Of a DNA stretch of 43,118 nucleotides, positions 16,330 to 21,977 are shown piece by piece. The DNA lies in NCBI GenBank assembly GCA_900765705.1, contig CAAFSR010000039.1, forward strand, positions 1-43,118, written 5' to 3'. The first letter of the stretch is position 1. Every line of letters begins with the position of its first letter. The notes beneath the pieces are model-generated. The model had not been told where the DNA came from. It was given only the letters and a program-made list of their open reading frames with translations, and did not search any database. A program made the translations under genes and the position numbers. This stretch comes from an uncultured Faecalibacterium sp. (lineage in GTDB: Bacteria; Bacillota; Clostridia; Oscillospirales; Ruminococcaceae).

Positions 16330-17724
16330 TTACTTGCTGCGGATGTACTCATCCATGGCCTTTGCGGCTGCCTTACCGGCACCCATGGCCTTGATGACGG
16401 TAGCAGCGCCGGTCACAGCGTCGCCGCCGGCGTACACGCCGTCACGGCTGGTCTTGCCCTCGTCGCCCTCGGTCACGATGCAGCCGTGCTTGTTGGTCTC
16501 CAGACCCGGGGTGGTGGAGCGGATCAGCGGGTTGGGGCTGGTGCCAAGGCTCATGATCACGGTATCCACATCCAGCTCAAACTCGCTGCCCTGCTTTTCA
16601 ATGGGGCGGCGGCGGCCAGAAGCATCCGGCTCACCCAGTTCCATTTCAATGCAGGTCATGGAGTGCACAAAGCCGTCCTCGTCCGGATGGATGGCAACGG
16701 GGTTGCACAGGGTCTTGAAGATGATGCCCTCTTCCTCGGCGTGCTCCACCTCTTCCTTACGGGCGGGCAGCTCAGCCATGCCGCGGCGGTAGACGATGTA
16801 CACACTCTCGGCACCCAGACGCAGGGCGCTGCGGGCAGCGTCCATAGCCACGTTGCCGCCGCCCACAACGGCAACCTTCTTGCCGGTGCGGATGGGGGTC
16901 TTGCTGGTGGGCAGATAAGCCTTCATCAGGTTGGAGCGGGTCAGGAACTCGTTGGCGGAGTACACACCCTTCAGGCTCTCGCCGGGAATGTTCATGAAGC
17001 GGGGCAGACCGGCGCCGGAGCCTACGAACACAGCCTCGTAGCCGTACTCACCCATCAACTCGTCAATGGTCAGCACCTTGCCGATGACCATGTTGCACTC
17101 AAAATCCACGCCCATTTTCTTCAGACCATCGATCTCCTGCTGAACGATAGCCTTAGGCAGACGGAACTCGGGGATGCCGTACATCAGCACACCGCCGGCA
17201 ACGTGCAGAGCTTCGTAAACGGTGACCTTATAGCCCAGCTTTGCCAGATCGCCAGCAGCGGTCAGGCCGGCAGGGCCTGCGCCGATAATGGCTACCTTAT
17301 GGCCGTTCCACTCGGGCACGATGGGTGCGGTGTGCACGTTCTCGCGGTGCCAGTCGGCCACAAAGCGCTCCAGACGACCAATGGCCACCGGCTCGTTCTT
17401 GATGCCGCGGGTGCACTTGCCCTCGCACTGGCTCTCCTGCGGGCAGACGCGGCCGCAGACAGCAGGCAGGGAAGAGGAGCGGTTGATCACCTGATAGGCG
17501 GCCTCGAAGTCGCCCTCTGCCACATGAGCGATGAACTCCGGGATATCGATGCCCACCGGGCAGCCGGACTGGCAGGGTTTGTTCTTGCAGCCGATGCAGC
17601 GCTTGGCCTCGTTCACAGCCATCTCGGCGGTGTAGCCCAGAGCCACTTCCTTAAAGTTCTTGTTGCGGACATTGGGGTCCTGCGTAGGCATGGGGCACTT
17701 CTTGGGATCCATATTGAAAGCCAT
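16330..17724 (-). CDS. gltA: NfnB/GltA-type NADPH-dependent iron-sulfur flavoprotein
   Basis: A 464-aa protein of the glutamate synthase small subunit family. The N-terminal ferredoxin-like part has two cysteine sets: C43, C46, C51, C55 and C90, C94, C100, C104. Two nucleotide-binding folds follow, with GAGPAGLTAAG near residue 148 (FAD) and GGGNVAMDAARSA (NADPH). No large glutamate synthase subunit is nearby. The gene starts 1 nt after an FNR-like [2Fe-2S] flavoprotein gene, the layout of NfnAB (electron-bifurcating NADH-dependent ferredoxin:NADP+ oxidoreductase), so that role is preferred over glutamate synthesis. The start at 17724 has GGAGG; upstream in-frame codons lie inside the partner gene. 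Confidence 0.88.
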   Translation of the reverse strand: MAFNMDPKKCPMPTQDPNVRNKNFKEVALGYTAEMAVNEAKRCIGCKNKPCQSGCPVGIDIPEFIAHVAEGDFEAAYQVINRSSSLPAVCGRVCPQESQCEGKCTRGIKNEPVAIGRLERFVADWHRENVHTAPIVPEWNGHKVAIIGAGPAGLTAAGDLAKLGYKVTVYEALHVAGGVLMYGIPEFRLPKAIVQQEIDGLKKMGVDFECNMVIGKVLTIDELMGEYGYEAVFVGSGAGLPRFMNIPGESLKGVYSANEFLTRSNLMKAYLPTSKTPIRTGKKVAVVGGGNVAMDAARSALRLGAESVYIVYRRGMAELPARKEEVEHAEEEGIIFKTLCNPVAIHPDEDGFVHSMTCIEMELGEPDASGRRRPIEKQGSEFELDVDTVIMSLGTSPNPLIRSTTPGLETNKHGCIVTEGDEGKTSRDGVYAGGDAVTGAATVIKAMGAGKAAAKAMDEYIRSK

Positions 17725-17725
17725 T

Positions 17726-18571
17726 TTACATTCCCTCCTGAGTCTTGAACAGGTTGCAGGCTGCCTCACGGGCGTGTGCCTCAAACGGGCGGTACATGGT
17801 GCCGCGTGCCATTGCCTCGTCAAAATCCACCAGATCACCGTCAAAGTCCGGGCCGTCCACGCAGGCAAACTTGGTCTGACCGCCCACGGTCAGGCGGCAG
17901 CCGCCGCACATGCCGGTGCCGTCGATCATGATGGGGTTCATGGAAACGATGCTCTTCAGGCCGTGCTTCTGGCAGGTCTTGACCACGAATTTCATCATGA
18001 TCAGCGGGCCGATGGTGATGACCAGATCGTACTGGTTGCCGGCAGCCACCAGCTCGTCCAGCGCAGCGGTAACCACACCCTTGGTGCCGTAGCTGCCGTC
18101 GTCGGTCATGATGCGCAGCTCGTCGCTGCAGGCATTGAACTCGTCCTCAAGGATCAGCAAATCCTTGCTGCGGAAGCCGATCACGCTGTGCACCACACAG
18201 CCCTGATCGTGCAGCTCCTTGGCAATGGGCAGTGCAATAGCACAGCCCACGCCGCCGCCCACAACGCACACCTTCTTCAGACCCTCGGTCTCGGTGGCGC
18301 GGCCCAGCGGGCCTACAAAATCGTGGACACAATCGCCTGCGTTCAGGCTGTTCAGCTCCATGGTGGTACCGCCCACGATCTGGAAAATAATATCAACAGT
18401 GCCCTTTTCGCGGTCGTAGCCGGCCACGGTCAGGGGGATGCGCTCGCTGTCCTCAAACGGACGTACAATGATGAACTGACCCGGCTTTGCCTTTTTGGCG
18501 ATCAGCGGGGCTTCAATGACCATCTTTGTCACGGTGGGGTTCAGCGCGACCTTTTCAGTGATCTTATACAT
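17726..18571 (-). CDS. NfnA-type FAD/NAD-binding [2Fe-2S] oxidoreductase subunit
   Basis: A 281-aa protein of the PyrK/FNR-like family (often named sulfide dehydrogenase or dihydroorotate dehydrogenase electron-transfer subunit). It has an FAD-binding barrel (RIPLTVAGYD at ~44-53) and an NAD fold with VGGGVGCAIALPIA (~104-117). The C-terminal cluster site is DGTGMCGGC...FACVDG, with D217, C222, C225 and C237. An Asp plus three Cys is how NfnA holds its [2Fe-2S] cluster. The start at 18571 follows AAAAAGGAGC; a longer in-frame extension lies in the leader. It is co-transcribed with the GltA/NfnB gene, and together they probably couple NADH, NADPH and ferredoxin pools. Confidence 0.85.
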   Translation of the reverse strand: MYKITEKVALNPTVTKMVIEAPLIAKKAKPGQFIIVRPFEDSERIPLTVAGYDREKGTVDIIFQIVGGTTMELNSLNAGDCVHDFVGPLGRATETEGLKKVCVVGGGVGCAIALPIAKELHDQGCVVHSVIGFRSKDLLILEDEFNACSDELRIMTDDGSYGTKGVVTAALDELVAAGNQYDLVITIGPLIMMKFVVKTCQKHGLKSIVSMNPIMIDGTGMCGGCRLTVGGQTKFACVDGPDFDGDLVDFDEAMARGTMYRPFEAHAREAACNLFKTQEGM

Positions 18572-18615
18572 TGCGTTAGCTCCTTTTTGCTGGCAATCCT
18601 TTTTCTTTTCTGCGC

Positions 18616-18647
18616 CGAAGGCTGTGCCCGTGCGGGCACAGCCTTCG
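18616..18647 (-). repeat. 15-bp perfect inverted repeat in the nfnA leader
   Basis: Arms 18616-18630 and 18633-18647 are perfectly complementary with a 2-nt centre, 45 nt upstream of the nfnA start and downstream of its promoter. There is no T run on either side, so it is not a simple terminator. Confidence 0.7.
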
Positions 18648-18667
18648 TGCGGCAAAGTGTCCTCTTT

Positions 18668-18696
18668 ATTATAATAGTTTGTGAAAAAGAAAGCAA
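18668..18696 (-). promoter_or_regulatory. Promoter of the nfnA-nfnB unit
   Basis: Minus strand TTGCTT (18696-18691), 17-nt spacer, consensus TATAAT (18673-18668), about 97 nt before the nfnA start. Confidence 0.6.
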
Positions 18697-18824
18697 CTGT
18701 ATTTTGCTTGTGCACACAGCCGTGCGGGACGAGGTGAAAAGGGCAGTGCAGTCGCTGTATGAAAAATAAAAAGAACGAATCAGAGCTAAAAGACATTCTT
18801 TTTCAAAAAAATGTAATTTTGTGG

Positions 18825-18853
18825 TTGACAACTGCCGGAGTGTGCGGTATAAT
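18825..18853 (+). promoter_or_regulatory. Consensus promoter of the tRNA operon
   Basis: TTGACA (18825-18830), exactly 17 nt, TATAAT (18848-18853). It is a perfect sigma-A consensus, as expected for stable RNA, and ends 45 nt before the first tRNA. Confidence 0.92.
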
Positions 18854-18898
18854 AACCAACGTCGCCGGACGAAAGCCCGGCAAAAACAAATGGAATGT

Positions 18899-18974
18899 GC
18901 GGCCGTAGCTCATCTGGTAGAGCGCCACCTTGCCAAGGTGGAGGTAGCGAGTTCGAGCCTCGTCGGCCGCTCCA
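18899..18974 (+). tRNA. tRNA-Gly (GCC)
   Basis: A 76-nt cloverleaf with acceptor stem GCGGCCG/CGGCCGC, anticodon loop TTGCCAA (anticodon GCC), TTCGAGC T-loop, discriminator T and encoded CCA. It is identical to the copy at 19372-19447. Confidence 0.97.
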
Positions 18975-18979
18975 TATGT

Positions 18980-19055
18980 GGAAGTTTAGCTCAGCTGGGA
19001 GAGCATCTGCCTTACAAGCAGAGGGTCAGCGGTTCGAGCCCGTTAACTTCCACCA
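18980..19055 (+). tRNA. tRNA-Val (TAC)
   Basis: A 76-nt cloverleaf with acceptor stem GGAAGTT/AACTTCC, anticodon loop CTTACAA (anticodon TAC), discriminator A and encoded CCA. It starts 5 nt after tRNA-Gly. Confidence 0.97.
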
Positions 19056-19058
19056 TAT

Positions 19059-19132
19059 GGCCCGGTAGCTCAGTTGGTTAGAGCACCAGCCTGTCACGCT
19101 GGGGGTCGTCGGTTCGAGCCCGATCCGGGTCG
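19059..19132 (+). tRNA. tRNA-Asp (GTC)
   Basis: A 74-nt tRNA with acceptor stem GGCCCGG/CCGGGTC (one G-U), anticodon loop CTGTCAC (anticodon GTC) and discriminator G. Unlike its neighbours it has no encoded CCA (TAT follows), so the CCA must be added by tRNA nucleotidyltransferase. Confidence 0.96.
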
Positions 19133-19137
19133 TATTT

Positions 19138-19213
19138 GCCTCTGTAGCTCAGTCGGTAGAGCAGGGGACTGAAAATCCCCGTGTCATTGGTTCGATTCCG
19201 ATCGGAGGCACCA
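19138..19213 (+). tRNA. tRNA-Phe (GAA)
   Basis: A 76-nt cloverleaf with acceptor stem GCCTCTG/CGGAGGC, anticodon loop CTGAAAA (anticodon GAA), discriminator A and encoded CCA. Confidence 0.97.
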
Positions 19214-19217
19214 CGTC

Positions 19218-19365
19218 GAAAATCCTGTCATTCATCGGGAAGTCTTGCAAGCAAGACTTCTGTGATGAATACCAGATTTTCTCCTCTTCCCCACAAAATC
19301 TTGCTTCGCAAGCTTTCGCGGGGACCCCGTTAAAAAGAACGGGAGGGTGCAGGGAAAAATGCACC
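19218..19365 (+). other. Hairpin-rich spacer inside the tRNA operon
   Basis: The gap between tRNA-Phe and the second tRNA-Gly holds four consecutive stem-loops. First is a 64-nt nested hairpin (19218-19281; GAAAATC/GATTTTC, ATTCATC/GATGAAT, AAGTCTTG/CAAGACTT). Then come an imperfect one closed by CCCC/GGGG (19289-19323, CTTGC/GCAAG at the tip), CCCGTT/AACGGG (19326-19343), and GGTGCA/TGCACC (19346-19365). No coding frame is supported. Confidence 0.6.
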
Positions 19366-19371
19366 GGATAT

Positions 19372-19447
19372 GCGGCCGTAGCTCATCTGGTAGAGCGCCA
19401 CCTTGCCAAGGTGGAGGTAGCGAGTTCGAGCCTCGTCGGCCGCTCCA
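19372..19447 (+). tRNA. tRNA-Gly (GCC), second copy
   Basis: Identical over all 76 nt to the tRNA-Gly at 18899-18974, including CCA. It is separated from tRNA-Phe by the 158-nt spacer and followed at once by a terminator. Confidence 0.97.
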
Positions 19448-19452
19448 ACACG

Positions 19453-19494
19453 AAGCCATCGTTGATGCAGAAATGCAAAAGCGATGGCTTTTTT
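19453..19494 (+). terminator. Terminator of the tRNA operon
   Basis: AAGCCATCG (19453-19461) pairs with CGATGGCTT (19482-19490). A smaller TGCA-GAAA-TGCA stem sits in the loop and TTTT follows (T run to 19494). Confidence 0.85.
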
Positions 19495-19657
19495 GTTTTA
19501 TCGCAAGTCAAGAAATTAGCGCAACAGTCAAACAGCATATTTGCGATATGCAATGCAACGTTGTTGCTGTTGCATTAAAAAGTTGAATTGCTATAGTCTG
19601 CCCGTCCTCTCAGGCTCTATAACGCGCCAGACGCCCTGACCCCTCTTGTAAAAATGC

Positions 19658-19689
19658 ATTTGGAGCGCTCCGCAGAGCGCATTCCAAAT
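19658..19689 (-). terminator. Second hairpin downstream of the AEC permease gene
   Basis: ATTTGGA-GCGCTC (19658-19670) pairs with GAGCGC-AT-TCCAAAT (19675-19689), 13 bp with a 2-nt bulge. On the minus strand GCATTTTTAC follows, so it could act as a back-up terminator. Confidence 0.5.
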
Positions 19690-19708
19690 CGTCCCGCTTG
19701 CCATAGCA

Positions 19709-19744
19709 AAGAGCCGCCGTACAACACGATGCACGACGGCTCTT
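19709..19744 (-). terminator. Terminator of the AEC permease gene
   Basis: AAGAGCCG-C-CGT (19709-19720) pairs with ACG-A-CGGCTCTT (19733-19744), 12 positions with one mismatch, 41 nt after the permease stop on the minus strand. TTTGC follows on that strand. Confidence 0.65.
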
Positions 19745-19784
19745 CTTACAATATAAATATAGCACCACTGCAGGGCGGCTCTGC

Positions 19785-20711
19785 TTACATCACCATGGTG
19801 ATGATCAGTGCACACAGCGGCAGGGTGACGATGCTGAGCAGGGTGGTCAGCACCACACTGCCGGCGGCAAAGTGCTCGTCGTGGCCGAATTGCACCGCAA
19901 ATACCGAGGTGATGGCGGCCGCCGGGCAGCATTCCAGCAGGGTGACCACCTGTGCGGCAGTGCCGTGGAAGCCCAGCACGCCGAACAGCGCCAGCGTGGC
20001 CGCCGGGATCAGCAGCATCCGCACCGAGGCAAGCTTCCAGATGTACTTGTCGGTCACAATGCTGCGCACGTCACCGGCGGCAATCAGCATACCGGTGATG
20101 AGCATGGACAGCGGAGTGTTCACCCCTGCCAGCAGCTCCGACGGCTGGGTGATCAGGGTCGGCAGCGGGATCTGCAGCAGATAGATGCCCAGACCCACCA
20201 CAATGGCATACAGCACCGGGGTGCGCACCAGACTGCGGGCAACCTCTTTTACACTGGAACCGCCGCTGACAAGACCGTAGCCCAGCGTCCACAGCAGAAT
20301 GTTGAACACGGTAACATAGGCGCTGGCATACAAAAGACCCTCTGAGCCGAACAGCGCCGAAATGAGCGGGAAGCCCATGTATGCCGCATTGGAAAAGATG
20401 CAGGCAAACCGGAAAATCGGCATCCGGCTGCCGGTCTTGCGCGCCGTGAGCAGCAGGGTGATCACTGTGCCCAGCAGCACAGACAGAACGCTCATGCCAA
20501 AAGCTGCCAGCAGATTGCGCAAGATCTGGGCGCTGAACTCCATACGGTAAGAGTTTACCACCATGGCCGGCACAATGATGTAGACCAGCAGGTTGGAAAG
20601 CGCCTGCTTGTTTTCCAGCTTGAGTACACCGGTCTTGACCGCTACCATGCCTGTGCCGATCAGCAGGAACAAAACGGCGACCTGCTGTGCGGTGATGAGA
20701 GCCAGCTCCAT
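19785..20711 (-). CDS. AEC family (auxin efflux carrier-type) permease
   Basis: A 308-aa membrane protein with about ten hydrophobic helices in two five-helix halves. It resembles AEC/BASS-fold transporters that move organic anions such as malate or amino acid derivatives. Family features are the N-terminal VAVLFLLIGTGMVAVKTGVL, the helix-break NAAYMGFPLISALFG near residue 110-125, and the C-terminal FHGTAAQVVTLLECCPAAAITSVFAVQFG. The start at 20711 has GAGGAGGAG upstream; an in-frame extension to 20798 lies in promoter DNA and is rejected. It is a single gene and the substrate cannot be predicted. Confidence 0.87.
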   Translation of the reverse strand: MELALITAQQVAVLFLLIGTGMVAVKTGVLKLENKQALSNLLVYIIVPAMVVNSYRMEFSAQILRNLLAAFGMSVLSVLLGTVITLLLTARKTGSRMPIFRFACIFSNAAYMGFPLISALFGSEGLLYASAYVTVFNILLWTLGYGLVSGGSSVKEVARSLVRTPVLYAIVVGLGIYLLQIPLPTLITQPSELLAGVNTPLSMLITGMLIAAGDVRSIVTDKYIWKLASVRMLLIPAATLALFGVLGFHGTAAQVVTLLECCPAAAITSVFAVQFGHDEHFAAGSVVLTTLLSIVTLPLCALIITMVM

Positions 20712-20763
20712 AAAATTCTCCTCCTCTGGGCCGTAACGCGTATACCACGAAAGATACAACACA

Positions 20764-20792
20764 GGTATAGCACAAAACCCTGCGCATGGCAA
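20764..20792 (-). promoter_or_regulatory. Promoter of the AEC permease gene, inside a terminator loop
   Basis: Minus strand TTGCCA (20792-20787), 17-nt spacer, extended -10 TGC-TATACC (20769-20764). The -35 lies in the loop of the terminator hairpin at 20774-20810. Confidence 0.55.
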
Positions 20793-20810
20793 GGCCAAAC
20801 GCAGGGTTTT
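20774..20810 (-). terminator. Terminator of the nucleoid-associated protein gene
   Basis: A perfect 11-bp stem AAAACCCTGCG (20774-20784) with CGCAGGGTTTT (20800-20810) and a 15-nt loop, ending in TTTTGTG on the minus strand. It lies 22 nt after the stop of the upstream minus-strand gene and overlaps the next promoter. Confidence 0.75.
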
Positions 20811-20831
20811 GCAAGATTTTGCAGCAATTGC

Positions 20832-21821
20832 TTATAAAATGACATTTTTGATCAGCAGGGAAATGCTGCCGTCATCGGCGTGCAGGAACTCCACCTCAGA
20901 TTCTGCATTCAGCAGCTCGGTGGGGATCTTTACCTCAATGCCGTTGGCGGTGCGCAGGCTGCGGCTCTCCATGCGGCGGATGCGGGCGGGGGTCACGGTC
21001 ACCGGCTGGGCGGCGCTGTCAAGGACATCGCTCTTTTCCACATAGTCGTCAAAGGGCACGGCGGCAAGAGGGTACTCCTCCTCCAGCTGCCGACGCACCT
21101 GTTGGATGGACACCTGATTGTCGTTGTCTGCGGCCTGATTGGCGATCATCATGGCCACCTGTGCCTCCACATGGGGCGTTTCGGCATAGTTTTCCTGCAC
21201 AGCCTGCACGGCGGCTTCCTGAATGGCCTGCAGCTTTTTCTTTTCCGGCTGGGCGGTGGTGTACTGGAACACCACGGTGGAAAGATAAAACTCCTTGTGG
21301 CCGTCAATATCGTACTTCTTTTCCAGCAGCCGCATGGAGTAATCGGTCAGGTCTACCAGTGCGCCCTCCTCCACCTTGCCACTCTGGGTGGGCAGGCAGG
21401 CGCGCTGCTGGATAATGGAGTTTACCGACGCACCCTCCACGGTCTCGGTGTAATGGGTGTAGCCGTTTTTGTAGTTCAGCTTCAGGATGCCCAGCCACGG
21501 CGCGCCGTCCCGGGTAAAATCCACCACAGCAAGGTCTGCCCCGGGGATGGTGGTGTGGGCGTGCATATAGTCGAACAGCACCCCGGCAATGCGGCAGGAA
21601 AGATCCACGAAGTCCTGATTGTGCTCCAGCTCGTTTTTAAAGGCAGAGTCCGGCAGCGGGCGGCACTGGCGGATATCGTCGCTGGCCAGCAGCTTTTCAA
21701 TGTGGTTCTGCAGGTAGGCGGTTTTTTCAGCAGTCAACTCCATGGGTCCGCCGCTGAGCACCGGCGCATCCATGGTCGTGTCCAGAACGTGCAGGATGGC
21801 CTGATGAATGATAATCTCCAT
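20832..21821 (-). CDS. 37-kDa nucleoid-associated protein (NdpA/YejK family)
   Basis: A 329-aa protein of the nucleoid-associated protein family known from E. coli YejK. Its N-terminus MEIIIHQAILHVLD followed by a SxxPMEL-like stretch (GGPMELTAEKTAYLQNHIEKL) is typical. So are ADLAVVDF, APWLGILKLNYKNGYTH and the C-terminal GIEVKIPTELL...VEFLHADDGSISLLIKN. The molecular role is poorly defined; some members associate with DNA and some with phage defence. The start at 21821 has GAGGAGC. It is a single gene with its own terminator. Confidence 0.88.
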   Translation of the reverse strand: MEIIIHQAILHVLDTTMDAPVLSGGPMELTAEKTAYLQNHIEKLLASDDIRQCRPLPDSAFKNELEHNQDFVDLSCRIAGVLFDYMHAHTTIPGADLAVVDFTRDGAPWLGILKLNYKNGYTHYTETVEGASVNSIIQQRACLPTQSGKVEEGALVDLTDYSMRLLEKKYDIDGHKEFYLSTVVFQYTTAQPEKKKLQAIQEAAVQAVQENYAETPHVEAQVAMMIANQAADNDNQVSIQQVRRQLEEEYPLAAVPFDDYVEKSDVLDSAAQPVTVTPARIRRMESRSLRTANGIEVKIPTELLNAESEVEFLHADDGSISLLIKNVIL

Positions 21822-21857
21822 TTTTGCTCCTCATTTCATGACGTAGTGTTTGCGCCC

Positions 21858-21866
21858 AGTATAGCA
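21858..21866 (-). promoter_or_regulatory. Extended -10 of the nucleoid-associated protein gene
   Basis: Minus strand TGC-TATACT, 37 nt before the start codon. No good -35 at the right distance; the call rests on the extended -10. Confidence 0.4.
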
Positions 21867-21917
21867 CAACCGCCGGAAAAAGGCGAGAGCCGCCTGGGGA
21901 TTTTGCGGATTCAACAA

Positions 21918-21946
21918 TTTACAAATCCCGTCAAAAGGGCTATACT
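21918..21946 (+). promoter_or_regulatory. Promoter of recD2
   Basis: TTTACA (21918-21923), 17-nt spacer, TATACT (21941-21946). A second -10-like TATAAT follows at 21947-21952. The GTG start of recD2 is 31 nt further on. Confidence 0.6.
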
Positions 21947-21977
21947 TATAATATCTGTGCAAAAGGAGGTGGAGCTG

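Larger units (their letters stand above)
18572..18898. other. Divergent control region, nfnA versus tRNA operon (327 nt)
   Basis: It contains the nfnA leader with its 15-bp inverted repeat, the nfnA promoter (minus) and the tRNA promoter (plus). An AAAAAGAA/TTCTTTTT repeat with a ~20-nt loop lies near 18770-18803. A 20-codon frame ending at 18769 was noticed but has no ribosome binding site. Confidence 0.6.
19448..19784. other. 337-nt intergenic region between the tRNA operon and the AEC permease
   Basis: It holds the tRNA operon terminator at the left and two terminator-like hairpins for the minus-strand permease gene at the right. Nothing else was recognised in 19,495-19,657, which is AT-rich at first. 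Confidence 0.6.

Noticed and set aside
16216..17748. Long plus-strand frame opposite gltA/nfnB
   Set aside because: Antisense shadow; crosses the bidirectional terminator at 16,278-16,312.
18710..18769. Possible 20-codon peptide before the tRNA promoter
   Set aside because: Starts with GTG without a ribosome binding site and shows no conserved feature.
19149..19586. Short frames overlapping the tRNA genes on both strands
   Set aside because: They consist of translated tRNA sequence, a common annotation artefact.
20880..21977. In-frame upstream extension of recD2
   Set aside because: It runs antisense through the nucleoid-associated protein gene and across the recD2 promoter; the GTG at 21978 has a near-perfect ribosome binding site.
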